Source: Certhia americana
Lineage: Eukaryota; Chordata; Aves; Passeriformes; Certhiidae
DNA length: 64,000 nucleotides
Assembly: GCA_018697195.1 (NCBI GenBank)
Contig: CM031859.1
Location: 52,002,828-52,066,827 of the forward strand
Reading direction: 5' to 3'
Shown: positions 26,524-40,461 of the stretch, in pieces
Layout: each line of letters starts with the position of its first letter
Numbering within the stretch: position 1 is the first letter of the stretch
Program-made: the position numbers and the translations under genes
The notes under the pieces: model-generated
Database searches by the model: none
What the model saw: the letters and a program-made list of their open reading frames with translations, nothing else
What the model was told of the DNA's origin: nothing

Positions 26524-29500
26524 ATATAATGATTATGAAATATAATGAAAATGCATATACAACTAGAGATTTGGCACCACCACCTGAAAACCTTCCACTC
26601 TCATGTGCAAATCCCACTAATTATCAAAATCCACAGTCTTTTTTATTGAAGAGACAAAGCCAAGTCCAGGAAGAACAGTGAAATCTCTCTTAATGAGCAC
26701 AAACATAAAAGACTCTCTTTTCTAATAAGAAAAACTGTGTTCCCATTATCAAATCTGTTGCAGTTACAGCTTCCTAAGTAACACACACAAAATTAATCCA
26801 CGCTTCTCCAAAAGTAGGTGGGCTCCTCACTAACTACCTATTAAAGGAACGAAAGTGTTGCTGTCACTTCAGCCATGTGCACACAGCCCTAAGGCCTCCC
26901 TGCAAGTGCTCCTTCAAGGTCTACCATCTTGTGCAATCACAGAACATCAGTTTAAGGAAAGCAATGATTTGTCAGGCTCACTAAATACAGTCAGCACATC
27001 TACTGGGCAGACAGGGACTTGCTCGGCCCAGGTTCTAAAGCAGAAGCAAGTTTGCCCTGCCAGCACTGTGAGCCACTGGAAAGCCTGGTAACTGTGTTAA
27101 CATAGTGGCCAGCATGAACTAAAAATCTCACATTGGAAAAAAAAAATCATATTAGCCTGGCCTGAGCTTTGCATTGGGTCAGCACAGTCCCTGGATAAGA
27201 GCTGACCTGATATTCCTCAGGCTTGGAGCATGCTCAGCCATCTCTGATGTAAAACACTCTATTGGCATACCCAGTATTAGTCATCTGCGTCGAAAAAAAA
27301 ATGCAGCAGAGAGCTGTCATCACTTCTGGAAAATGGCCGTAACAGCTTATACTACAAATTAAAGCAGAAAAAAAGGTTCAGCTGCTGTTCAATATGTTAA
27401 ACACCCCTATCAAAACAAGACGATTTTCAGTGCTTAAGATAAAATTTTAAAGCCAGTAAACAACAATAGTTTTGTATCACAGCCCATCCAAAAGTGTTTC
27501 CGTTTGTGGTGACTTCTTGGGATTTGTTTTCCATAGAGAAGAAGTGGGGAAGAAGCCTCAAACAAAAAGTTGTGATACTTTTTTGCCATGAAGACTTGAT
27601 GGCAAGTTTTTCCACACACAAGCAGGGGAAAAAGACCTTAAAACATTTTGCTCAAAGTCATAAAGCATTCTAATGTAGTTTGCCATTTCAGAAAAAAGTA
27701 AGTTTCACTGGAGCAAAAAGCCAACATAACACAGAGAAATGGCCAGATTTACATTAGCAATAATAACAGTGAACCCTGACCTCCTAATACAGAGAACTGT
27801 GCTATCAGCTAAATACCAGATTTATGAACAAATCTTTGGTCAAAACAGTTTGGCAGGTCTGACCTGAATTTACACACAAATCAAGACAATTTAAACTCCA
27901 TTGAGTAGCAGATAAATCCTCAAATAGGTACATTCTACATTAGTTACCCTAATTAGCACTCTCAAATTTGTGCTCACACCTACAAATCCTCTTGACCTTT
28001 TAGAAGTCAAGCTTGACAACATATTGTACTGAAATAAGAAGAAATAAAGACAAAGTGATTTGGAATCTAGAATTGTATAGGAACAGTTCTAAGTGGAACA
28101 AGAGATTCACAAATTGTTTGAAGAGCAATAAGCAGCATATTAACACTGCAGTCTGGGGTCATTTTATTGAGCTATTTCAAGAGAAAACAGGTCAGACAAA
28201 CCAGTGTTGTTTGAAGAAGAGACCATGATCTACATAAGTGTTCCAAACAGTTTTAAAACTGGTTAGAATATTTCCAGTGTATAGAGCCCCAAAGGCAACA
28301 TGATCCTTTTTAAGAGGAAATTAAACAGTGATATTCAAACTGCTGCTTCTGTTGGCACCATCCAGATATTCCCAAATCCAGCCCTGCTGGATTCATGTCA
28401 TGAATATAAAGAGACAAAAGATTCTAATGACAAAAAATGACAAAATTAATGAACCTGTGAAAGTTCATTGGAAAGGTTACCATAAAACAGATTAAGCATA
28501 GAGAAATAAAAGAACACCTGAACGCCTGAAAAATATATTTAATTTTTAAAAAGTAAATGTTACTTGTAAGTGTGAAAATAAGAATTTTTCTGTGGGAATG
28601 TGGGGCAGGGGGGAGATGAAGCCAGATATCAGATTGACAGTTCTTTACACTGAAATGTTCAATTAACAGATTAATAATGCCCTGCTGACAACAGAAAATT
28701 CTGAGGCATACAATTTTTGGCCTTCCCCACGGTTTTAAAAAACTGCCTTTCCATAGTTTTTCTAATGTTTCTTAAATAACATGCCTAGAACTGCAGCACC
28801 TAAGAAACAGTTATTGTAGTAGAGTCTGCATAGTTCACAGTCTGTTTTCAACTTATTCTCACTACACATCTCACAGCATACTGTTTCAAAGCAAAGACTA
28901 CTTTTACAGCAGCTAACCAAATTTCAGATACCTGAAGTATTTTTATGGCCATGACATCACTTGAAGGATGCAGAAAAAAAAAAAAAATAAAGAAGATCAA
29001 GCACACTTCAAATACTTAATGAGTGCATTAGGCCATAATCAAGGTCCACTACATCTTTGTCTTCATAGTTAAGAGACTAAGCCTTTCAAAATAAAATTAC
29101 ATTGCCTTCCACTAGGTTGAAACCCTTCCTTACCACTTCCATTTCATATAAGACCAGACTTATTTCATAAAAGTGGAGGAATCAGATGAGAAAGATTCAG
29201 ATTAATCCAATAAAAAGTTATGAAAAGTAGCCCTCAGAGGTTAAATAACATTCTGAAACAACAGTCACTTTAGCATGGCAAGTCTCCACATTTTAGCCGT
29301 GTGCTGTTTGCATGATTAACATCTATTATATGGTGGTATACAACAGCATTGCCAGTACCACAAACATAAAATTTGAGCACAAGAAATATTATAGCACAAT
29401 TACATCAGCCATGCAAAGAAGTTCACAAAAAAGATGTCTAACCTGGAATCACAGCAGGTTTGTACTACAGCTCTATCAAACTCTGCTTCATCCTGGCATC

Positions 29501-30090
29501 ATTCACTGTATTCACATCAAAAGTTTCTCTCCTTACACAAAATTCAGCTTGAATAAACCTGCTTGCTTCATATATACAGAAATGTTTTCCAAATTTATTT
29601 CCATCCATTTATATCATTTAAGTGAAAAACAACATTCATGTAAAGTCCAAAAGGTTTGACATACTAGATATTTTTCTCCCACAGATTATTTAAGATACAA
29701 AGTAGATTGTACAACAGTTTCAACTTCTCAGTGCAGGTCTTCTGGGTTCATATAAAAAAAACTCTGGATTTTGAAACTACAACAAGCCAGAGAACCAATA
29801 ACTGATTGCCTGCTACAACACTGACATGTTCCTTCCACACTTATTTGGGGTGCGTAGATATATGCATCATCTCTTTAGTCGGCACATAACATGCTTTTTT
29901 TAACTAGCCTAAGTCACTGAAAGTAGTTATCACATTTATTTAGGGATACAGAGATGTATCTTCTCTTAAGTAACATTAAGAGACAGCAAACACTGCTGTC
30001 TCCAGCACTATTGGTAGGTTATTGCCATTCTAAAAACAAAACTTCAGAACACACAAAAAACAGTGGCACATCTACCTTACTGTCTTCCTC

Positions 30091-30108
30091 AAAAAAAAAA
30101 AAAAAAAA
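30091..30108. repeat. A18 homopolymer
   Basis: Eighteen consecutive A on the plus strand, after TCTTCCTC. No element that would own it as a tail was recognised. Confidence 0.9.
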
Positions 30109-30851
30109 TTCATAAGCTGATAGATGCATCTAGTCTATCTATGGCTGGGCCACAGTAGAACATTTATTCTCATGTTAGAGAATAAACTTAATGTTTCATT
30201 CAGAAGATGCAAACATTGGAAAAACTTATTTCTAAAACCAGCACACTCTTTGAAGCCTGCTTGTGAAACACCAGAATGCTTACTTTTGAATTCAAAAGCT
30301 TGTCTAAAAAGTGAAGTATAGAAATATAACTTTAGTAATGAAAAGCTGCTATACTATGAAGGTCATTTTCCCTTGCTAGCAGAGGTCAGCAGTGGCTCAA
30401 GGAGACAGGTTGCCTGGAGGGATAAAAATGCATTCCTATCTTCCATTATCATTTTTGAAAAACCTGCACTCTTATCAGCAGCTCTTGATTCTGGCTGACT
30501 CCAAGGCCTCAAAATAATTGGCTGGAAGCTATGTTGAAAGAGTCGTGTTGTGTCAGCTCTGTGATAAACTGACCAAAGGGGGAAAGGGGGTTACACACAT
30601 GGCACAGATTGGGTTGCAACCTATGACTCATTAAGAAGCTATTCAGCACTTCCAGAACAATCCACATGAGAGGGGAAGAAAATGGTTGTCTTTTGAAAGC
30701 TAGGATTATACTGCCTTACCGCACTATTGTCAATCGAGCCCTGTATGATAGCCAGCGATCTTCTTTCAAGTCTATTTGACCTGGAATTGCTGAGGATTTT
30801 TTTTGCTAACTCTTAGCAACAATTCATAATGTTCTTAGCAATAATAAGACA

Positions 30852-30893
30852 GGAAAGAAAAAAAAAAAAAAAAAAAAGGGAAAGAAAGAAAGT
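30852..30893. repeat. A21 tract with flanking (GAAA)n
   Basis: GGAAAG leads into 21 A (30858-30878), followed by GGGAAAGAAAGAAAG. A purine-only tract of about 42 bases. Confidence 0.9.
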
Positions 30894-31068
30894 GTTCAGC
30901 AACCTAATGTGCAACCCTCTATCAAAAACCTCTTTAGCTGCCCATGTGGCCACTGGCTCAGCAGTTAGAATCCAGGTGAAAACTAGTCTCTACTAGCTCC
31001 CTCTATTTTCAACAGCAAGTTCATTACATTCAGTCTTCTATCACTGAATGATTTCAACTTAAAACAGA

Positions 31069-31084
31069 TTTTTTTTTTTTTTTT
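31069..31084. repeat. T16 homopolymer
   Basis: Sixteen T on the plus strand. It is one of few long T-runs here; most long homopolymers in the window are A-runs on this strand. Confidence 0.9.
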
Positions 31085-34083
31085 AATTTTGATCCATCTC
31101 AGTACTCTGGGGTTTTCCAGGGAGACACCTGACCTAGAAGATAAATGAGCCAAATAGGCTCACAGCAGGCAGAGTGCAAGCAACCACATCCCACTGCCCA
31201 TACCTTAGGATGCACCTGGAAAAAGAAAACAGCTTTGGTTCACAGAGTCAAATGGCACAGGTTGCTTAAGTAAAATGCTACATTTTTTGTTAATTCTTGT
31301 TTACAAGCCACAATACTAATCCTCTTACTGAATTTCAATTTCTTTTAAGAGATCCCGTTTTCTTGGTTCCGATTCCTAGAAGAGGGTTTTAGCCTGGTCT
31401 CTGAAATATATAATAAGTATTTAGGAGGAAAACCACACATTGAAAACCAGCCCAGATCATGCCTTACTGCTACTGCTCATTTTGACTGGTTTCAATAAAA
31501 TAGCTTCAACAACTATTCTTCAGCTTGAGCCTTGGTATTACTGCTGAGTTGCATATCTCAAGTCTAAAGTAAGGATTTTACATTAAAGTAGCACAAGAAC
31601 AATTAAGCCCAGAGCCTTAATATAAATAAGCCTATATGAGTGCCTTTATATGTATCTAATTAACAGATGGGTATCCATACACACACATTCACGTATTTCC
31701 AGCTTACACTTTATCATCGCTAATAGAGCTTTAAGAGCTATGGGGCAGAACCAAATAAGGTTGTAGTCATTCAACAAAATCACCATCTCCAATTATTATC
31801 AAAAAGAGCAGTTAATTGTAACAAGTTAAGAATAGCATTGAATTCAATGACAAAATGTCTACAACTTGTCTCTCTAAACATTATTGAGGTGTGACTAAAA
31901 TTCAGAATACAAACTCTCAGGATATCTGAGGCAACTCAGTGAACAAGAATAGAGTTCAAGATCCAACACACATTCAGTCATTGATTGACTAGTGCATTTG
32001 TGATGCACTCATTTCAGTAATTAGGGTGGGAAGTCCACTAATACACTATCCATTAAATAATGATCTGTAAGCCTAATGGCTAATTGGGATTTTAAAATAA
32101 AAAGGAAAAAAGATCTTTTGTTGATGGCATTGAAATTCAAGTGAGCTTCAACAGGAAAACTACTAAGCACAACTACATAGTTGAGGTATATTTTATCACA
32201 TACAGTTTAGCATATAATAATTTTGGGTTACTTTTTTAAACACATGCTTACTGAGAAAGCACAATTCAAATTCAAGAGCTGCACTAATACCCAATAAAGC
32301 AATTTTTGAAAGCCCAAAATTGTCTCTAAATATTTAGGACAAGTTTTATAAAACACAGCAAGATCACAAGATTCGTTTGTGGCCATTTAAATAGTCAGCT
32401 AGCAATTCCAAACTCTTTTACCGAAAAAGTGCTCAACAGTACTCCATATGGATGTTCAGTATTCATTACGCATTGATACATCTTTATGCAAGCTGTATTA
32501 TAGATGGGAATTGGCATGACCAAGCAGAGAAAAGACAAAGCCAATAAACATTAACACTGTTTCCCGTGCTATGGGTGATTATACATCAATACCACAGTAG
32601 TAGTGTGATTCACGAGGTAGAGGATAATGAAGATTTGCAGTGCTGCACAGCTGCATGCAAGCACCGATTTCTCAAACCCCCTGCCCCTCAGGCCCCCACC
32701 TGTGATTGTGTCCTTCCTCTTGTGGGCCCAAGGAACAGCACAATCTGGTGGAAGGGATGCTTGCTGTCTACCTCTCTGGAAAAAGCCCTGAAGCAAAGTA
32801 CAGGCACTAAACATATAACCCAGTGGTGAAGTTTGCTGTGTGAGGGACCTTTTACATTAGAATGGAAAACAGAGAAAAAAACACAGACGATTCCTTACAG
32901 CTTTACAGGGTTTCCTACCACAGCCTCAAGGTTACCTGTGTCATGTGTTCAACCCAACTTCTAGTGCCTCCTCAGACAGCAAGGATGGCAGCAGCTCAGC
33001 AGCATACATAGCATTGTGGAATAATCTAACCCAAAAGACACCACTGTGGCCACACAATAACACCTCGCATACATATACTGATTTCAGCAACTGCACCTGG
33101 AAACCAATCAACCACTTCGTTTGATTCTGTGGTCGAATAATCAACATTCAACATTTACATTTAGCTCTGAAGAGCAATGCAGAAAAATGAAGGTGCATTT
33201 TAGCCAGCCTACTGTCTCTAAGAACACTAATTGTCAATTAAAAGTTCATTGGAAGACTACCTCATATCCCCTTAAAAGCATGAAAACCTTCCCAACAATT
33301 TCTGTTCACAACCAGGTTCTCACAGGTTAGACTGTCACTTTGCAACATTCTAGCAAAGAGAGGCATGTCAAAGGACTCCATCCAGTAGAAATAATTTCTT
33401 TTAAAAATTACAAAAACAATTGAGAGAGACCTTACCATTGGATAAAAAAAAGGCCTAATAACAATACTTACTGCCTTGCTTACGAAGAGGGCTCCATGAT
33501 TCTCAATTAAAGAAGTTTTAACTAGGGAAGAAAAGCTAGTCCCCAAGTTAATAAAAGTAAAGAGGAACTAGAAAAACATCATCCTTAAACCACAGGTAAA
33601 GGACACAAGACATGACAGACTACCTTTTCCAGTTAGACAACTGAGTCCAGATGACTGTTAAACAAAGAGCCCTATCTTTAAGACTCAAGATGAAATTAAG
33701 ATAGATATGATTAACTCCAAATCACACTTGGACAGCTATGTATCTGCTTTTCATATTGCAGTGAGCAGGTCATGGAAGAGCAAACAAAGCAAGCTATTTA
33801 AAATCTGTTGTACTCACATCAGGCATAATAGGGAGTAGCAAATTTCTCCAGGGCCTATGCAAAGCTTTACTAAGCTGAAATTTGAATTAAGGGCTCATAT
33901 CATCATGCACATTTCTTCATCTTTCATTTGTACAGGATTAACATTCATTAAAAACCTACACATATTCAAATCCTAGAAGAAAGTATTTGAAGTCAGAAGG
34001 GTCACGTCAAACTCTAAATGAGCACACTCATGTAAGGGCTGTCCCACTCACAATCCAAACAAACAGAAGACTCCTTGGAGTGG

Positions 34084-34116
34084 TTTTTTGTTTTTTGGTT
34101 TTTTTTTTTTGTGTGT
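34084..34116. repeat. T-rich tract with GT
   Basis: T6 G T6 GG T12 followed by GTGTGT. A simple low-complexity tract. Confidence 0.85.
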
Positions 34117-37100
34117 ATCTTTTTTATATATGTATAATAACCCATAATAAATGACAAGCATAACTATGCAACACAATGCATTTTATTTACAACTGACAAA
34201 AAGGGAGAAGTATTAGAAATTGATAGCCTAATATAAAATAATATAGGAATAAACAAGCAAAGATGATAATCAGAGAAAGCAGTACAGAAAAAAACTGTAT
34301 CAGTCTGAAGGAAATGGGAGGAAATACAGTGAAAGAGCACGAAGTACGAAAAAGACTATCTTCATCACAAGAAACAGAGTAAAACCATTACTGCCAATGT
34401 GGACAAAAGGAGGGAGAAAGGGTAGGGTGGTCAAACTCAGAGATTTTCAGTCTGTATAAAATCAAGAGTGCTGTTTAGTACAAGTCTACTTTAAAATGTT
34501 CAATTGGAAGAAAAAAAAATAAAAATAACTAATGCACACCTAATATGGATCTTAGAACTCACAAGCTAAGTCCAAAGAAGGCATCTTTATTTTTGTATGT
34601 AGGAAGAACAAACAATACTCAGAACATTCATACCAACAGGGCACACCTGAACCTTTGCATTTTTAGATAAGACTACTAGCCACTCAAAATTATTTTAAAA
34701 GCTCACCATAGCTTCATGTCTATTAGAAAGTACTGCAAGCATACATTGTGTAACACAGAGGCATCAAAGAAAATTTTCACTTCTCCAGCAAACTCAAATA
34801 TTAAGCTAGCAGGCATAAGAATTTTTTCATTCTGATTTTTAATATATCTGAACATGTTTTTTTTTAAATCCAAAAACTGGTGAGAAGAAGCAGGAACTGC
34901 CCAAAGTGCAATAGGCAGGTGTTGTTGAGAGAATATTAAGTACAAGAAAAGAATTTCTTTTCCTTTACTAAGAAACTGAAATAGCATATTTCTTCATTTA
35001 GCAAATCACCTCTGTTCTGACAGTGTCCTCCTATTTGTCCTCACAGAGTAAGAGATTAAATTTAAGGGAGGATGTAGACCTGAAACAAGGATAAACAGTA
35101 CTTGGAATCTAAGCCTCTTGGCTCTTAAGAAAGCAGTTTTTCTGCATGATGAACCACTCCTTCCCCTATAACAAGTTTCTACTATGTCTAGGGTAATTCT
35201 AGCATGATCTAGGGTTATGTTTTGCTTCACATTTTCTTCCCAATGACCATGGAGCTCCACTGAGGGTGAGCACCAATACACACTGGACACTTGTAATTTT
35301 TAGTACCGTTTTTGGGGAGACACCCTGGTCTAAGGTTGCAAGCACTGGAGCTGTACCCACAAAAACTCATGCAGAAATGGTGGTAACAGCTGCATAGCCC
35401 TTCATAGTCTCACCAGGTGACCAGATCAGACAGGAGCTGAGAAGCAGATTCCATAATTCCTAACTACCCAGAAAAAACAATCCAGAAGGTTTCAACAGCC
35501 TCTTCTGTTGCTGCAGTACCACTTCACAATCTGGACTTCCCAAAGACTTTCTAAATGCCTCCGTACCAGGGAAGGAGCTGTGGGTGTACAACATCTATCC
35601 TCAGCCACTCCCTCCACCATCAATATGTAGCCTGTAAACTTTCCTTCACAAGGGACTGCCACCCCACACTAACTGGCAGAGAAAGTAAATCATGTGCAGG
35701 TCTAGATTTTGTCTGTGATGATTAATCCTAGAGAAGCCCAAATTCCAAGTTGCTGAAAGTGCGTATACTTTACAGATCTGCAAGTGAGAAGAGAGTCTGC
35801 AACCATGCAATATTGCACTATGCCAGTCACGTGCAATGTGACAAACACAAGCATTGAGAAGGCTTTAATACAGACAGTAAGTAGCAGAAGGCTGGTATGT
35901 CTGCATTAGAAAATAAATTGGCAGCCCATCTACTTAAATGTGGTTAAGTTTAAACTGAAACTGAATTACATGGTTAGAAATTAACCACATTTCATGATCC
36001 TCAAGTTATACCTTCACTTCATCCCATCACCTTTAATACCTGGTTAAACTTGTAAATGACCAAAAGAAAACCAAGAGTACGAAGTCCACTAATATCTTTC
36101 AGAGAAACCTTGTTTTACTTAACATATGGAATTCTATTCTACATTCAGATTGTAGAATCTGAATCACACAAATTTGGTGGAAGACTTTCCACATGGCTTC
36201 AAATGACTAGGTATGCACATTCCACCTTCCACAATTGCTGTTACACAGATTTTTATTTCAAGTATACTTACTGCTTAAGAGGAAACAGTGTGATGTAAAT
36301 GCTTTCTATAAGAAAGTTCTATAAGAGCAGTCTCAGGCTGGACAGAATGGATCAAATGACATGAAAAGTATCAACAGGCTGGCAGAGGAGAGCAGGTGTT
36401 TCACAAGCTTCATCTCCACTGAACACTAGTCTCTCACTCAGCTTGTTAACCTCATTAAAATTATGCTATATGCAAAAACTACTACACTATATTTTAAAAG
36501 AAGGGGATGATCACATGTCCACTTTTAGTGAATCATCACACTAACCTGAAGTTTGTGAAAGCACACAGTCCCCAAGCATAGATTGACTCTGCTTCTATAA
36601 ACCATATTGCAAACTGTGACCTCACCTGGATGGGTCCTTCTCCACAGCTTCTATATTGCTACTCCAGAACTTCATCTCTGCAGGTCCTTTCTTTACATTT
36701 TGTTTTCAAAAACACATGTGAAAGAAAAAGTGTGAAGCAAAATTGGGATGGTGGGCATTTGACTTCATCATTTCATAAAATTATCTTTCCAGTGTGGCAA
36801 AATGGCCTTTTGGCCTATCATCAAGTTCTGAGCTGAGCAGACAGTAATTCATAATACATACAAAGGCATCCAAAGTGCATTAGATAAAGACCAAGGGATA
36901 ATAAGAAAGCTGGTAGAACCATGATTTTGTCACAATAAAACAGAATCTGTTCTAGTGTGCCTGAATAGAGTTCCATTAGGGTAGGGGTTAGCCTGGTGCC
37001 AAAATGGATACCACTTGGAGCAGGAATATCTGTGGGCACACAGTTAAACATGGAAGAAGCCCTTGCCTAGCAAGCAATTTCTCTCAGCCATGAGTCTGTT

Positions 37101-40100
37101 CTCCATTACCATAAGAAGGATGAAGGATGTGGGATCTCAGGCAAGAGAAAATCTTCATCTGTTGTTATTAAAGTGAAGAGTTCTACAAAAGAGTTTCCAA
37201 GACAGAGTGCTTATAAACTTCTCTGACACAATCATCTTCCTCTTCCCTCTGCCCTCTTTCCAGTTACCTCCCAGCTGTGCTATTCAAAATTGAGGGCAGG
37301 CAGGAAATATAATTAAAATGCTGCGTGTTCCTGATAGCAGCATATGTAAATGTTTCTTTACCAGTTTGGAGAGAGCCTTGTAATTTTAAACTCTGTTTCT
37401 CAAAAATATTTTGACTGAATTCACATCACTAGGGAGAAAAAAAGAAAATATGTCCAACTGCCCAGTCAACAACACTTTCTACCACCTTATAAGATTTCCA
37501 GGCTTTACACAAGAGCAATAAGACACTATGACTTTTAGGCCACTCTAGAAACAGAATGGAATTTCCCAAATCCTACCATTTAGCAATATTTGTTACAAAA
37601 TGTATAGTTATTTTCTTGCCTTAATTTAAGGATTGGAATCCATATAAGCTACTTGACTAGCAACACATCACAGATATGCTCTGAGATACACAGACACAAA
37701 CAAGCTTTCAGTAACCAGACCAGGGCTAGACCCAAGGCTGTTTAACCTAAGACCATAGTATCCCACCTCCACACACATTTTTCCTCAGTCATCATCATAC
37801 CTCCCTTGTCTAGAGCAGTTCAAAAGCAAGACATCCAATTCCTGCCATTGAACCCTGCAGGAGAGAGGGAGGAAAGGCTGACCCACTGCCACCTACCACA
37901 AGAAAGGTGAAGCTCTCGCTCCAAACCATTTTCGCCTCAGTTCCTGTCAACTTCCTTGGCCTCCCCTGTTTCCTTCCACTTCTCTAAAAATAAGCAAACA
38001 TATTGACTCACAAATATATCAGGAAACAGTGGTAACCAGATACTCAGAAGGCTGTTTCTCCCTCTGGGGAGGCAAAATCAGCAGATTAGCATTAATGATA
38101 AGAAAAACTGTTGATGGGGCACAGAGGAAACAAGCATACAGCAACAAGCACACAGTCCCTTTTTCCATCATCAATTCAAACTTAAAATGAGGCTGAATTT
38201 GTTGAGTGTTCCACAATTCACTGAAATTTGAGTCACTTAATGAAGTCCATCACTGCAGAAAACTAGTGAAAATGCAAATACTGCTTCCTCCTTATGTGAG
38301 CACATATGTTAGAGCTTAAGAGGTGGAGAACCAATGTGAACCAATTCTAACTGAAAAAGTTTAGTGACTTCCATATTAGTTCTACACAGTCCTCTGAAAT
38401 TCTGCTGGGAAGTATAAATAGATGAACATTCAACATGTTTGCTATTAATTCAATTTAAATTGTCATGAAATGTTGTCTAAAAGCACTTTTTTTAAGAAGA
38501 AAAGTCCTGAAGACTTAGGAACTGTTTTGTTTCCATGTTCTCACAGTGAGGGAGAGGGGGAGGAAGAATCACCAGCAGGGTAGTCTCACCTCTTACTTTA
38601 ACAAACACTAATGTAAGTCAAGAAGACTGCACTGATGTGTTTAGACAATTTTAGGTGCTTCAAAACAGAAAAGAGATTTTCTTTATGAAAATTTTGAATG
38701 AAACAGCTATGTAAAAAAAAAAATAATTAAATGTGCTTGTTTGTTGAGCTGAATTAAATACCAGCTTGCACTGCTGTATTCCTTTCCACCTCCTCCACTT
38801 TCTTCTCTGTTAATAAGTGAAACCAACAGATGGAAAAGAACTTTTAAAAATAGCTTTTCCACATACTCTGTAAAAGGGCAAAAGCATTTGGTTTTACAAG
38901 ATAGAAGATGATATAAAAAGAATATGAAAAATGCAAAAAGCCTTCAAAATGTGAACATGTGCAGTGTTGTGCTTTTAAGCCACTCTTACAGAAATCTGCC
39001 TCTGGCCAAAAATAGCAAGAACATCACTGTTAACTACAGCCATTCAAACCATGATTACTATGCTCTACCCACCCATCAAGCTGCTCCAACACAAAATATT
39101 TGGAAAATGGAGTGCATAATACCAAAGACAAATCATAAATAAATTTAATCTGCACAGATACTTCCACAGGTTTAAAGTGGCCTTGGTTCACACATTAAAC
39201 ATTTGTTCAAGAAAGCCTATTAGTACCAAGTGAGCACATGCAAGGTTAAGTACTTTATTGTTTGTTCAGCCTGAAGCTAACACACATAAATTAAATTACA
39301 AACTTCCCTTTGTGAAATCCTGAGAATATTTTAAGATTTCCATAAATAGATATACCCACTTTAAAGAAACTATGAAATTGCTTTTAAAGCTCCTAAGGAA
39401 ATACTGACATCCTGCCTGACTAAGGATGACTGGAAGCTCAGTGTGCAAAGAGAGCAGGGGCAGTGAGGGGAGCAAGAGCAGGAGGTGGGGGGAACTGCTT
39501 ACTTACTTTTCTGTGTTGGAAAACAAGGCAAAACTTTACCCTGAGAGCTTGCAAGGCAGATTGGTTTCTTACAGTTTCTCTTGGCAAAACCAATGCTCTA
39601 TACCTGATGCTTTCATATGACTTCTCCCTCCCAGCCCAAACTTCTTTGTAATCCCTTTCACATTCACTCTAAAACTGTGATGTCCATAAACTTCATCTCC
39701 TTTCTTTTTCCTGCTGATTCATTTTTCTTTGTTCTCTGTTCCAGACACCCCTGCCTATGAATCATCCTCTCTCTATTTCTGTCTCAAAAAAATTTGTTGC
39801 CCCAGTTGCCCACACATCTAGCTGGGATTTGCCCAAAATGTGATATTCCCACTCAATTTCCTCAAGGCACAAGAAAGCACATGCATTACCTCATCACACA
39901 AATTCCTTGCCACCCATCAGTTGCTTTAATTTATGAAATTTAATTTATAAACACTTCAAAACCTAATTAAAAGGAAGGATTGGGATATGCAGGTGTCCTC
40001 TGAGACAACCATTCACTCCAACCCACTGCTTCAGCAGTGTTTCTCAACATGTCACCCACAAAGCGATGCAGGTAGAAAGAAGTGCTCAACACACTCACAA

Positions 40101-40445
40101 AGAACAAGATTACTCCCAACTACTTTCAGTACAAGCAGAGATAAAAAAAACACGTCATCATCATTGCAATTAAGATGCTTTTAAACTCTGACTAAGAATT
40201 AATTTCTTTACCCTACAGCTGACCGATTACACATATTTAAAACAGGCCAGATGTTGCACTGAAAGGCTATGTACCATTTGTGTACCATAGAGAGTGACAA
40301 TGTCAAGGAGGAAAGAAGGGCATTAACACACCTGATCTGGCCTTCTGGTTTTGATTTTTCCCTGATGTTTTAAAATCACTACAGAGGTGGGGTTTTGGAT
40401 GAAAAGAATACTTTATTTAGAAAACATAAATTAGTTCTAAAACAG

Positions 40446-40461
40446 AAAAAAAAAAAAAAAA
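40446..40461. repeat. A16 homopolymer
   Basis: Sixteen consecutive A after AACAG. Confidence 0.88.

Noticed and set aside
34081..34135. T-rich tract as a reverse poly(A) tail of a retrocopy
   Set aside because: The tract is interrupted by G and GG and merges into GTGTGT, and the adjacent sequence does not resemble a spliced transcript or a known element.
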